Source: NORP259 sp041398705 (lineage in GTDB: Bacteria > Planctomycetota > UBA1135 > GCA-002686595). From it: a DNA stretch of 64,000 nucleotides. Shown here piece after piece: positions 46,776 to 56,131 of this stretch. Below the pieces are notes generated by a model, which saw only the letters and a program-made list of their open reading frames with translations, ran no database searches and was not told where the DNA came from. Location of the stretch: positions 372,001 through 436,000 of the forward strand of contig JAWKUI010000004.1 of assembly GCA_041398705.1 (NCBI GenBank), read 5' to 3'. Numbering within the stretch: position 1 is the first letter of the stretch; every line of letters starts with the position of its first letter. A program made the translations under genes and the position numbers.

Positions 46776-48607
46776 TCACTTCGCCAAGTGCTCTTGGATC
46801 GTGCGCGCCAGCTCGGCGCTGATGCCCTCCACCGTCGCCAGTTCCTCGACGCTGGCCTGCTGCACACCTTGCACCGAACCAAACCGCACGAGCAAGGCCC
46901 GGCGCCGTTTGGCCCCCACTCCAGGGATCGAATCCAGCCGACTCTGGATGCGCCCGCGTTCCTTGCGGTGATAGGTGATGGCAAAGCGGTGGGCTTCGTC
47001 GCGGATGCGTTCGAGCAGGTGGCGCGCCTGGGAGAAACGCGGCAGTTCGATCGGCTCGGCGGCGCCGGGCAGGAAGATGCGCTCTTCGCTCTGGGCCTTG
47101 CGGCGTCCGCCCACGGTGCGCTCGGCGCGGGCTTTGGCGAGCCCCACCATCGCCACGTGGAACGCCGCCGCCTCGTCGCGGGCCTCCAAGGCCTTTTCGA
47201 GCTGCGCCGGTCCCCCGTCGATCACCACCAGGTCGGGCAGGTCGTCTTCCTTGAGCCCGCGCCGCAGGCTGCGCGACACCACCTCGTGCATCGACGCAAA
47301 GTCGTCCTGACCGTCGACCGTGCGCACCTTGAAGCGGCGGTACCCGCTGCGATCGGCGTGCCCGCGCCGGAACCGCACGCGGCTCGCGACCACGTGCGCG
47401 CCTTGCATGTTCGAGATGTCGAAGCAGTCGATCACCTCGGTTTCGGGATCCAGATCGAGCAATTCGATCAGTTGCTCCATGGCCGCCTCATCCCCCGCCG
47501 CCTCGCGTTCGAAGTGCTTGAGCGTCGCCCGCGCGTTCTCCCCCGCAAGGTCTACCATGCGCTTGCGCTCACCGCTCTGCGGCACGACCCAGTTCACCGC
47601 GGGCCCAAGGGTCTGCGCCAGCAACTCGGCCTCATCGGGTTGCCACGGCAACACCATCTCCGCCGGCAGATTTCTCCGCCCACCCCGTACAGGGCCGTGA
47701 CCACCGAGTGCAACAGCTCCGCATCGGGCAGTTCCGTCTGGAACCGGTGCGAACGGCTTTCGGTCAGGCGCCCATCGCGGAACGATAGCCGGTGCACCAC
47801 CGCCCGCGCTCCACGCCGCGCCACCGCGAGCACATCGCGGTCGATGCTGTCCTTGGGCCGCACCGCCTGGTTCTCAACCGTGCGCCGCAGGGCCGCCAAC
47901 CGATCGCGCCACTCCGCCGCCCGCTCAAACTCGAGCGCCTCGGACGCCCGCTGCATGCGGCTCAATAGATCCTGTTCCAGCTCGGAGATGTCCCCGCCCA
48001 AAATGCCCATGGCGCGCTCGACCAACTGCCCGTACTCGGCTTCTTCGATGTGCCCCACGCACGGCGCGCTGCAAAGTCCGATCTGGTACTTGAGGCAAGG
48101 CCGGCTGCGGTGGTTCATCACCGAGTCGGGGCAATCCCGCAGGGGCACCACCCGGTGCAAGTCCTCCAACGTGCGCCGGATCGCGCGCGCCGAAGCAAAG
48201 GGCCCAAAGTACCGGCTGCGCCCCACCCCGCGGTCCTGATCGGGCTTGTGCGCGCGCACGAACCGGAAGCGCGGGAACCGCTCCCCCAGATCCACCCGCA
48301 GCATCAGGAAGGACTTGTCGTCCTTGAGCCGGATGTTGTGCGGCGGCTTGTACTGCTTGATCAGCGCATCCTCGAGCAGCAGCGCCTCCCCCTCGGTGCG
48401 CGTCACGATCGTCTCGACGCTCGCCGCATCTCGTTCGAGGAACGCCACATTCAGCCGCCCATCCGCCCCCGGCCGCTGATAACTGCGCAGGCGCGCCTTG
48501 AGGCTCTTCGCCTTGCCCACATACAACACCTTGCCCCCGCGGTCCTTGAACAAATAGACCCCGGGCTGCTCGGGCACCCCCTCCAAGGACCAGGCCACGT
48601 CCGCCAT
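46776..48607 (-). pseudogene. uvrC: Excinuclease ABC subunit C, one-base frameshift
   Basis: The dual-incision nuclease of nucleotide-excision repair, about 610 residues when repaired. The GIY-YIG domain is at the N-terminus (GVYLFKDRGGKVLYVGKAKSLK), followed by the Cys-rich CLKYQIGLCSAPC and UVR domain (about 195-235). After the break come the RNase-H-like domain with IDCFDISNMQGAH and VVIDGGPAQL, and C-terminal helix-hairpin-helix motifs. The frame breaks near 47665-47675; restoring one A to AAA reads GGENLPAEMVLPW and joins both halves with nothing lost. Because uvrC is normally a single, conserved gene, a base-calling deletion is the best explanation. Confidence 0.93.
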
Positions 48608-48627
48608 ACCCGCCCATGATAAACCGC

Positions 48628-48657
48628 GGCCCGGACGCTTTCCGCATCCGGGCCGGG
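48628..48657 (-). terminator. Hairpin after the exported protein gene
   Basis: A stem cggcccgga / tccgggccg with an 11-nt loop, 27 bp past the stop at 48684 on the minus strand and just ahead of uvrC. A short ggttta follows. Probably a terminator. Confidence 0.45.
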
Positions 48658-48683
48658 GAAGTCGGGGGATCCCGAGGTCTGCG

Positions 48684-49982
48684 TCAGTTGCAGAAGGTGA
48701 CCGTCACCGCGTGGGTCGTATTCGACGTCGGGGCCGGGTTGTTGTCGCGGTGCCAGAGCTGGAAGTTCCAGGTGGAGCCGGGTTGGAACACCTGGCCCTG
48801 GGGCAGGGCGGCGAAGTCCAGGGGCAGGTCCATCGTGCCGGTCGTGCCGGAGTGCAGGATGTTCTGGCTGAAGCGGAAGAAGGGGCTGCCCATGCACAGG
48901 ATGCCGGTGCCGGGCGGCGGCAGGGCGATTTCGGCTTGCGCGGGCGACATGATGAAGATGCCGAACACGTTCTGCGGCAGGGCGCTAGCGTGCAGGGTCA
49001 GGTTGGCGTCGGTCACGTCGGTGGAGCCGCTCGCTGAGAGCAGACCCACTTGGCCGGTGGTGTTCGGGCTCACCACTTCGCAGTAGGTCGAGTACCCGCA
49101 GTCCGCCGGGCCCGCGGCGCTGATCGCCCCACTGAGGGTCAGGTTGGTGGTCGCGCTGTCGACCGTGCCGCCGAGCAGCAGGTGCGCGGTACCGCCCGGG
49201 GGCAGGATCGTCGGCACATCGAACGGGATGCCGCTCAGGACCTGGCCGCCGAGGGGATCCAGCACCGTCTGCTGGATGACCTGGTTGAAGAACAGGTTGA
49301 CGGTCGCGCTGTCGCCGCCGGTGTTCACATACCCAGAAAGCGGCAGCAAGCCCGGGAAGGAAAGCGGCGTGGTGCTGCCCGCAAAGGTCACATCCATGGA
49401 GACATCGACCGGAACCGCCACCGAAAGGTTGTATTGACCCACCGCGATGTCCGGGGTCATGAACCCCAAGGCGACTCCGTTCTGGGCCAGGTTCAGGTTG
49501 CTGATCGTCTGCTGGCCGAGCGGCAAGGTGATCGGCACGCCGCCGAAGAAGATCGAATCCGGCGCAACCGTGTGGAAGGTGCTGAAGAGCAGGTCGGCGC
49601 TCAAGTCCGTCGCGAACATGCCGCCCCCGGTGGCCTGCACGGAAAGCCAAGTGACTTCGGCCAGCCCCGACACGCGGTCGATGTGCAAACCAAAGGTGCC
49701 CGTGGGCGCCGCCAGGTCATTCACAGTGCCATTCAAGGTCAGGTCCAGCGGGATCGGCTGGTTGCCGCTGCCACCAAACGCGCCGGGCCGGGTCTGGGTG
49801 CCACCCGGGTTGGTGGTCGCATCGTAGTCCCCGAGCAAGTTGCCCGTGACATCGATCGAGTACCCACCGGTCAGGCTGACCGAGTTGCTGGCGCCACCAA
49901 GCTGCATCTGGAACTGCTGGGCCAGGGCGGAGGGCGCGCAGCCCAAGGCGGCCGCGCAGAGGAGGAGCGTGCGTGCGTTCAT
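48684..49982 (-). CDS. Secreted protein with a C-terminal FQLWHRD domain
   Basis: 432 residues. A signal peptide is clear (MNARTLLLCAAALGCAPSALAQ). The body is beta-rich, with long Gly/Thr/Asn stretches and no catalytic motif (about 25-290). The last 140 residues form a recognisable module: CEVVSPNTTGQVGLLSASGST, then LTLHASALPQNVFGIF, then GILCMGSPFFR, ending STWNFQLWHRDNNPAP and VTVTF. The exported protein at 58329-60386 ends in the same module. I recall this module from many planctomycete exported proteins; its role (surface sorting or binding) is unknown. Confidence 0.75.
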   Translation of the reverse strand: MNARTLLLCAAALGCAPSALAQQFQMQLGGASNSVSLTGGYSIDVTGNLLGDYDATTNPGGTQTRPGAFGGSGNQPIPLDLTLNGTVNDLAAPTGTFGLHIDRVSGLAEVTWLSVQATGGGMFATDLSADLLFSTFHTVAPDSIFFGGVPITLPLGQQTISNLNLAQNGVALGFMTPDIAVGQYNLSVAVPVDVSMDVTFAGSTTPLSFPGLLPLSGYVNTGGDSATVNLFFNQVIQQTVLDPLGGQVLSGIPFDVPTILPPGGTAHLLLGGTVDSATTNLTLSGAISAAGPADCGYSTYCEVVSPNTTGQVGLLSASGSTDVTDANLTLHASALPQNVFGIFIMSPAQAEIALPPPGTGILCMGSPFFRFSQNILHSGTTGTMDLPLDFAALPQGQVFQPGSTWNFQLWHRDNNPAPTSNTTHAVTVTFCN

Positions 49983-50361
49983 GCCCCGTATCCTACCCGG
50001 GCGAGGCGGCCCATGGGCATCCACCTCCCCCGGCGTCCCGATCTGCCCCGCAGGGGCCTCCGGGACCCCGCCGAGGCCGATTCCCGGTCGCGCCGGAGCC
50101 CGCACGGGGGGTCAGGCTTGCAGCCGCGTGGAACGACCGGAAGCGGACCTGACCGGACTCAAGGGCCAGGGGGACCGGCCCCGTCATGCCGCCGAACCGG
50201 GCTACTACACTGCGTTCCTTGGGGCGCCCGCCAGGGTGCCCGCCCCCCATCGAAGCGGTTTCCAGCCTTCCGACCGATGAAGATCCACCGCTCCATTGCC
50301 CAATCAAAGGCACAGACCCCCGCGGGTGCCTGCAGACAACTCGCAGGGCGCCGGCATGCAC
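49983..50361. other. Intergenic region, no gene seen
   Basis: 379 bp between two minus-strand genes. No open frame with protein-like composition, no RNA gene and no repeat of the palindrome family. It probably contains the promoter of the exported protein and the terminator of the methyltransferase. Confidence 0.4.
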
Positions 50362-51234
50362 TCAGCGCGCCCTGAGCAAGCAAGTGAACCCATCCCACTC
50401 GAAATCCCGGTGGGCTGGATAAAGCTTGCGCACCTGCTTCCACACCTTCTTTTCGACCGGATCGGGACCCCAGGGATAGTTCTGCACGACGGCCATCCCG
50501 TGCTGGGCGAAGTAGTCGAAGTACTCGTCGGCGAACAGCCGGTTCAAGTGGGGCGCCTCGTACAAGCAGTACCCCACGAGTTCCGCGAACTCCGCCCCAA
50601 AGCGTTCCCGGTTGCGCGCGAACATCTCGGAACGGGTGTGCAGCAGGTGCCCCCACGGTTCCAAATCGCTCAAGAAACGCGCGGTTTGTTCGGCGAAGTC
50701 CGGGAAGTAGTTGCGATAGATGTGGTGCCCGCGCGAACCCGACCAGATCGGGCCCACCAGCAGGGCCAGGTGTCCGCCGGGAACCAGGGCCCGGCGCAGG
50801 GCGCGCAGGGCCCCGGGGAGGTCTTGCACGTGTTCGAAGGTGGCGATGCTGACGACCAGGTCGAACTGACTGTCAAAGGCGGTGGACAGGTCGCCGGCAT
50901 CCCCATCGAACCGGCTCCACGCAGCCGCCGGCAATGCATCGCGTCCGGGTCGGTAGATGGGCTGATCGGCGGCGAATGCCCGGGGATTGGTCTGCGCGTA
51001 GAAGGCGTGTCCGCGGTGCTCCAGGGCCCGGTAGTCCTCATACCGATCGACGCACACCCAGCGCTCGACCCCGAAGTGCCCTACCACCAATTCCTCGGGC
51101 AAGGACCCCCCGATCTCCAGCACGCGTTTTCCCGCCAGCAGGCCGTGGCCCTGGGCGAGTTTCAGCAGGTCCAGGTGATAGCTGAGGTGGTAGGCCTCCG
51201 CGATCTGTTCGATGCGAGTGGTTCCGGTCGTCAT
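50362..51234 (-). CDS. Class I SAM-dependent methyltransferase
   Basis: 290 residues. Motif I is KRVLEIGGSLPEELV (about 36-50), the acidic end of strand 2 is ERWVCVDRYEDY, and the post-motifs are DLVVSIATFEHVQDLPGALRAL and LVPGGHLALLVGPIWS, a typical Methyltransf_11/23 layout. The C-terminal 100 residues (YRNYFPDF, YCLYEAPHLNRLFADEYFDYF) probably bind the acceptor. Acceptor unknown; similar enzymes occur in glycan and natural-product clusters. ATG at 51234 was chosen because upstream in-frame sequence is not protein-like. Confidence 0.8.
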   Translation of the reverse strand: MTTGTTRIEQIAEAYHLSYHLDLLKLAQGHGLLAGKRVLEIGGSLPEELVVGHFGVERWVCVDRYEDYRALEHRGHAFYAQTNPRAFAADQPIYRPGRDALPAAAWSRFDGDAGDLSTAFDSQFDLVVSIATFEHVQDLPGALRALRRALVPGGHLALLVGPIWSGSRGHHIYRNYFPDFAEQTARFLSDLEPWGHLLHTRSEMFARNRERFGAEFAELVGYCLYEAPHLNRLFADEYFDYFAQHGMAVVQNYPWGPDPVEKKVWKQVRKLYPAHRDFEWDGFTCLLRAR

Positions 51235-51378
51235 GGGCTCCCTCGGTGATCCTGCCGATTTCCAACGGGGTCGGACTCGATGATAGGGGTTGTCCCTGAT
51301 CGGCCCTCGGGCGGCGCACAAAAAAGCCGGCGATACCCCGGTTCCGCACGGACCACCCCTACCGGGCCGCGGGCCGGG

Positions 51379-52041
51379 TCACACGACCCCTCGGACTTCC
51401 TGGGCAAATCGCGCACGGAATTCCCGCATGAACGCCAAACGCTCCTGCCCTTCGCGCCGGGCCGCAGCGGTGTTCAAACGCTCCACCAATCCGAACAGTT
51501 TGACCTGGAAGTGATCGAGACCAAAGCGCGAATCGTCGGGAGCGCGCTCTTCCGCGAGCACATCCGCCCCGTCGTAATACGGCCGACCGAGCAACCCGGT
51601 CACCGTGAACAGGCGCGCGATGCCGATGGCGCCCAGGGCATCGAGGCGGTCGGCGTCTTGAACCACCTGGGCCTCGAGCGTCTGCGCCGGAACGCCAGCG
51701 CTGAAGCTGTGGGCTTCGATCGCATGGTGGATCGCGGGCAGGTACTGCGCGGGGTACTCGGCGGCGCGCAGCCAGTCGCAAGCCGCGTCGGCGGAGAGGC
51801 GCGACGCCTGCTTGCGCCGCGGATCGTTCTTGGCGACGGCCACGCAGTCGTGGAACCAAGCGGCGGGCAACACCACGTGCAGGTCGGCGCCTTCTTCGCC
51901 AGCCAACCGGCGCGCCGCGGCCACCACGCGCTGAACGTGCAGCAGGTCGTGCGAGGGGTCGCTGGGCGGATAGACCTCGGCCGCTTTCGCTTCGAAAAGC
52001 TCCTGCCAGGTCTCGATCGCTGCGGGCAAGGACGTATCCAT
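51379..52041 (-). CDS. HD-domain metal-dependent phosphohydrolase, YedJ-like
   Basis: 220 residues. HD-domain metal ligands are visible: His in SHDLLHVQRVV (about 40-50), the HD pair in AAWFHDCVAV, and a later Asp in VVQDADRLDALGAIGIAR. This arrangement matches the YedJ group of small HD hydrolases, thought to act on nucleotides or similar phosphoesters. ATG at 52041 starts 4 bp after the DoxX stop, which supports both the start and co-transcription; an in-frame ATG at 52068 would overlap doxX. Confidence 0.82.
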   Translation of the reverse strand: MDTSLPAAIETWQELFEAKAAEVYPPSDPSHDLLHVQRVVAAARRLAGEEGADLHVVLPAAWFHDCVAVAKNDPRRKQASRLSADAACDWLRAAEYPAQYLPAIHHAIEAHSFSAGVPAQTLEAQVVQDADRLDALGAIGIARLFTVTGLLGRPYYDGADVLAEERAPDDSRFGLDHFQVKLFGLVERLNTAAARREGQERLAFMREFRARFAQEVRGVV

Positions 52042-52045
52042 GCGC

Positions 52046-52459
52046 TCAGTTCCAGCGGCCTTCGCCACCGCCGACCGCGTAACGACCGCCGCCCCCGAAG
52101 AACAGCGCCAGCGACCCCGCGAGGAACAGGAAGTTCACCTCGGTCACCAAACCGCCGTACTGGTTCAAGCCGAACAACTCGGTGCCGTAGGCCAGATAGA
52201 TCGAAAAGAGCATCGTGATCGCCAGGATCAGCGCCATCGGCCGCGTCAGGAACCCAAGCAAGATCAAGATCGGAGCCACCACCTCGCCGACGAAGACCAG
52301 CGGCGCCATCGACTCGGGCAGACCCGACTGCAGCAGCATGTCGCGGATCGCCTGGATCCCATGGCGGATCTTGGCGATGCCATGCGGCAGCATCAGCCCC
52401 CCGACCGCGATCCGCAGGAAGAGTTTGGCGAGGGAGTCGGAGTAGAAGGGTTTGTCCAT
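52046..52459 (-). CDS. DoxX-family membrane protein
   Basis: 137 residues with four hydrophobic segments. LFLRIAVGGLMLPHGIAKI at the N-terminus, then VFVGEVVAPILILLGFLTRPMA and the C-terminal NFLFLAGSLALFFGGGGRYAVGG, are DoxX-family hallmarks. DoxX-like proteins take part in redox or thiol-stress membrane complexes in some bacteria; the partner here is unknown. First gene of a two-gene unit with the HD hydrolase. Confidence 0.85.
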   Translation of the reverse strand: MDKPFYSDSLAKLFLRIAVGGLMLPHGIAKIRHGIQAIRDMLLQSGLPESMAPLVFVGEVVAPILILLGFLTRPMALILAITMLFSIYLAYGTELFGLNQYGGLVTEVNFLFLAGSLALFFGGGGRYAVGGGEGRWN

Positions 52460-52981
52460 GGTCGGGGGGAAACGGGGCCAAAGCCCATGGCAACGAGCGG
52501 GCGCCAGGCTTTCAAGACCAACCCACCGGGCAGGCCGCCGCCGGTCCCCCTGCCGGGATCCACTGGGGGGTCGGGGCGCCGCGTAGCGTGCCTGGGAAGT
52601 CCCTTGGGACCGCCGCCGCGCCAGGAATCGAGACCGAGGATGCGGTCTTCGCCATGCCCGTAGCCCTCCGTGCAGGTGGAAGCAGGCACAGGGTCGGACC
52701 TCAGCCCTCTGTCGGAACCTGCTTCGCGGCAGGAAACGGGCCAACGAACAGGACGTGCCGACGGCTGAAACCGAGCCCGGCTCCCGGTATCCAACCCCAC
52801 AGTCGGAACCCCACCAACCGGCCGACCCAGAATTACGGCTGGAACCAAGCTCGAGGCTGGAACCATGCGCCCCCGGAACGCACAAGCATCCGGAATCGGA
52901 AGGCGCAGGCTGGATTCACGACCGGCTGCGAAGAACGGCGCGACCTGGACCGAAGGCCCAGCGAAGCGGCGCGCGTCCGAC
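52460..52981. other. Intergenic region, no gene seen
   Basis: 522 bp between the DEG9-like protease (ends 52982) and doxX, both on the minus strand. Long open frames exist on both strands because of the GC content, but none has protein-like composition. A few short direct repeats (ggctggaacca) are visible around 52840-52865, and nothing else stands out. Confidence 0.4.
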
Positions 52982-54370
52982 CTACGCCTTGGCCGATCCC
53001 TGGAGATCCGGCGAGCGATCCGCCGGGATGCGGTAGCGCGTCGCGATGCGCTCGGCCGAAGCCCGCGCCAAGTCCGCGTCGATCACCACCGACGAACCCG
53101 AGTGGGCCACCAGGTGCACCAGGCCCCGGGCCGACTCGAGCAGCGAGACGAAGTGCGCCAGGTCCCGCGGAACCTGGTCGCCCACGCGCTCGATCATCGA
53201 CTCTTCAAGGTCCTCGTAGCCCATGTTGACGCGGTCGGCGAGCACCGAGGTCAGCACGATGATCTCGCGCCGGGCTTCGGTCTGCATGCCGCGGTAGTAC
53301 ATCTGCACCAGGTCGCGCGGGGCCTTTTCCCACCAATCGCGCCACTCGCGCAGGTAGTCGAGGGTCAACGGCTGGAAGACGAGTCCGCCGAACACGAAGT
53401 ACGACGGCGTGTGATCGTAGTTGTGGTCTTTGACCAGCGACGTCGGCCCATGCAATACGAGCCGAGCTTCGTGCAGGTCCGCGCCGCGCCGCCAGCGGAT
53501 CGGCAGCTCCTGGCCCACATGGAAGTCCGCGAGCACGCCGTACCAGGCGAGCCGGTGGCGTCCGCGATACTGCACGGTGCCATTGTTCGCAATCGCGAGG
53601 CCGCCGACCTCCATCAGCACGTCCCCCGTCTGCAGGGTACCCCAGGCGCTGCCGCCGAACTCGACGCCGGTCATCAGCACGCCGCTTTCGCCGTCCAACA
53701 TGCCGAAGGCCTTGCGCAGCTCGGGGTTCTGCATGGTCTGCCAACGACAGGCGAAACCCGGGATCACCGGTTCGCGCCCGGCCTCGACGCAACCGAGGAA
53801 CTGCCGGATCACCGGCGTCGGCACCATGTCGCCGATGTTCTCCGCGTCATCGAGGGACTGGAACGCGATGCCGACGACCTTGCCGTCCTGCACCACCGGC
53901 CCGCCGCTGTTGCCGTTGTTGATCGCGGCGTCGACCGACACCGCCAGCAGGTGGCGTCCCGAGTGGGTGTACCGCTGTACTTCGACCCGGCTCACCACGC
54001 CTTCGGTCACGGACAGTTCCTCGCCGCCGACGGGATACCCCACCACCGAGACCCGATCCTGCAGCTGCGGCAAGCCGCCCAGCTCCGCCGGATCGATGTC
54101 CTCCAGGAACCCTTCGTCCTCCACCTCGAGCAGCGCCAGGTCCGCATCGTGGCAGATCGCCACCACGCGCGCGATGGCGTGGTCGGGATGGCTCAGCTTC
54201 TGGATCTCTAGGAAGGTGGCATCCGCCACCACGTGGGCCCCCGTCAGGATGCGCTTGCCCGCAATCACCACCCCCGAACCGCCGCTGGCTTCGGTCATGG
54301 ACGCCTGCCACGGCACCGAGTAGTTCGAGGGCTGGACGGTGGCGAAGATCTTGACGACGGAATCGAACAT
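52982..54370 (-). CDS. DEG9-like trypsin-type serine protease with PDZ domain
   Basis: 462 residues with no signal peptide, so probably cytoplasmic. The catalytic triad is readable: His46 in LTGAHVVAD, Asp77 in CHDADLALLEVED and Ser155 in INNGNSGGPVV. One PDZ domain follows (about 235-330; LQTGDVLMEVGG). The last 130 residues, with LVFQPLTLDYLREW, VLADRVNMGYEDL and YRIPADRSPDL, match the second PDZ-like part of plant-type DEG9 proteases rather than DegP/DegQ. Likely a protein-quality or regulatory protease; substrates unknown. Finding the full DEG9 architecture without a targeting signal in a bacterium of this kind is notable. Confidence 0.85.
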   Translation of the reverse strand: MFDSVVKIFATVQPSNYSVPWQASMTEASGGSGVVIAGKRILTGAHVVADATFLEIQKLSHPDHAIARVVAICHDADLALLEVEDEGFLEDIDPAELGGLPQLQDRVSVVGYPVGGEELSVTEGVVSRVEVQRYTHSGRHLLAVSVDAAINNGNSGGPVVQDGKVVGIAFQSLDDAENIGDMVPTPVIRQFLGCVEAGREPVIPGFACRWQTMQNPELRKAFGMLDGESGVLMTGVEFGGSAWGTLQTGDVLMEVGGLAIANNGTVQYRGRHRLAWYGVLADFHVGQELPIRWRRGADLHEARLVLHGPTSLVKDHNYDHTPSYFVFGGLVFQPLTLDYLREWRDWWEKAPRDLVQMYYRGMQTEARREIIVLTSVLADRVNMGYEDLEESMIERVGDQVPRDLAHFVSLLESARGLVHLVAHSGSSVVIDADLARASAERIATRYRIPADRSPDLQGSAKA

Positions 54371-54469
54371 AGGGCGGGGAGTGTAGGGTCTTGGACCCCG
54401 GGCCGCCCCGGCCGCGGGGGAAAACCTTGCCCCGGAGCCGTTCCCCGCCCCAGGAGTCCCCCCCGGGGG

Positions 54470-55132
54470 TCAAAGATCGACGTTCTTGGGCAACCGGCGC
54501 TCCGCCCCAGGCGGCAGCGCCAAGGCTTTGGCGGGCAGTTGATCCCCTTCGGGATAATCGATTCCGATGCGTCGCCAGAAGTCGACAAAAACCCACTCGT
54601 TCAGCAAGTCGAACTCATCGTCCGGTTGGGCGCGCACGGGTTCCTCCGCATCCTCTTCCTCCAGGATTGCCGCGTTGACCAGATAGGGCGCGATGGTTCC
54701 CGCCGGAGCGCCGAGGTGCGCAGCCAAAAGCTCGGCGTTGCCCGCCCACTTCCTCAGCAGCTCGGGCTCCTCGGACTCATCCTCCATCCAGTAAAGGGGT
54801 TTGTTCCGGAACTGGTCGGCGATTTCACCCCGTACGAACAGCAAATGGTCCCAATGCTCGCTGTCGTAAATCTGGATCACCGAGAGCACGGCATCCAGAT
54901 CCGTCGAAAGGTGACGCACCACGCCCATGTCCCAAAGGCACATTGCCGGCCAAAGAATCAGGGTCTTCTTCCGGCCCGCCGGATAGATCGTCACGTGCTT
55001 CTCCGGATCCGCTTCTGGCCCGGAAAGGACGCGCACCTGGATGCGGTAGCGCTCAAAGACCTGGATCAGACACTCCGCCACCTCGGAGACCGATCTTCCC
55101 AGGACCGCCGCGCACGAGAGGAAATTGCTCAT
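54470..55132 (-). CDS. Hypothetical protein
   Basis: 220 residues, no family recognised. No signal or membrane segment. The N-terminal half alternates strands and helices (RIQVRVLSGPE, HVTIYPAGRKKTLILWPA, DAVLSVIQIYDSEHW); the C-terminal half is acidic with WAGNAELLAAHLG and ends in a Pro-rich tail. A cytoplasmic enzyme or immunity-like protein is possible, but nothing supports a specific function. Codon use is less GC-biased than the neighbours. Confidence 0.55.
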   Translation of the reverse strand: MSNFLSCAAVLGRSVSEVAECLIQVFERYRIQVRVLSGPEADPEKHVTIYPAGRKKTLILWPAMCLWDMGVVRHLSTDLDAVLSVIQIYDSEHWDHLLFVRGEIADQFRNKPLYWMEDESEEPELLRKWAGNAELLAAHLGAPAGTIAPYLVNAAILEEEDAEEPVRAQPDDEFDLLNEWVFVDFWRRIGIDYPEGDQLPAKALALPPGAERRLPKNVDL

Positions 55133-55235
55133 GGGGTCAGTCTAACCGTGCTGGCGGGGGTCAAAGCCGCGGCCGGGCTCCATAATCCGGACCTCGAGCC
55201 GCTACCATGGTCCGCTCCACCCGACCCCGCCCCCC

Positions 55236-55748
55236 ATGAACTGGCTTTGGCTGCTCTTCGCAATCCCCTTCCTCGCCGTCGGCTTCTTCTGGCTGATCGG
55301 CCGGCGCCTGCCCGCCCGGACCGAGGGCCGTGCCTCCCGCGAATTCCCCTGCGACGCCGAGACTCTATGGCAGGCCCTTCTCGACGGGCGGGCTCATCCG
55401 GTCACCGGCCGCTCGTGCAAGGGCCTGCTCTCGGAGACGGGCCACGGAAACTGGGTCGAAGACATGGGCCACGGTGAAGCCATCACCGTGCGCACCGTTT
55501 CCGCCGAACGCCCGAAATCCATGGTGCGCGAACTGCGCGCGAAAGCCCTGCCGATGCACAGCAGGTGGACCTATCGCCTCACCGAAAATGGCGGGCGTAC
55601 GACCCTGGAAATCGAAGGCGTCACCCACATCGAAGACGGCACCTGGCACGTGCCGATCTTCCGCGTGATGATGCGCGCCGGCGGCGGAGTGGCGAAGGGC
55701 CTGGAGACCCACCTCGACATGCTCGGCGAAACCCTCTCCAAGGCCTGA
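55236..55748 (+). CDS. Membrane-anchored SRPBCC (START/polyketide-cyclase-like) protein
   Basis: 170 residues. An N-terminal membrane segment (MNWLWLLFAIPFLAVGFFWL) is followed by an SRPBCC fold: EFPCDAETLWQALLDG, VTGRSCKGLLSE, a beta run ending in WTYRLTENGGRTTLEIEGV and the long C-terminal helix GGGVAKGLETHLDMLGETL. Such folds bind hydrophobic ligands. No catalytic residues can be inferred. Its stop codon TGA (55746-55748) is the first triplet of palindrome C. Confidence 0.75.
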   Translation: MNWLWLLFAIPFLAVGFFWLIGRRLPARTEGRASREFPCDAETLWQALLDGRAHPVTGRSCKGLLSETGHGNWVEDMGHGEAITVRTVSAERPKSMVRELRAKALPMHSRWTYRLTENGGRTTLEIEGVTHIEDGTWHVPIFRVMMRAGGGVAKGLETHLDMLGETLSKA

Positions 55749-56131
55749 ATTGTGTGACGTACGGAAGCGGGTTTAAGTTGTCACGTTAATCGTTACATAC
55801 CGAACCAGGTCCGATCAGTCCCACATTCGCGGCGTGCTTCGCACGCTGCGCGAATTGTGGGACTGATCGGACCTGGTTCGGTATGTAGCGATTAACGTGA
55901 CAGCAAACCTGTGACCCTCCCGGTTTTTTCGGACACCGAACTAACGGGATTCAGACAGTAGAGATTGCACAGCCAGGGACTGTCAAGCGCGACTCGCTTG
56001 ACAGTTCTTGGTTTACGGGGAGCCGCGCGAAGCCTGCCCTCAGCAGGCTGAGGCGCCGCGCGGCGATCCGGGGGCAGAGCCCCCGATGAGGAGGGGGTCC
56101 AGGGGGAGGAGACTCAAAACCTGTTGAAAAC

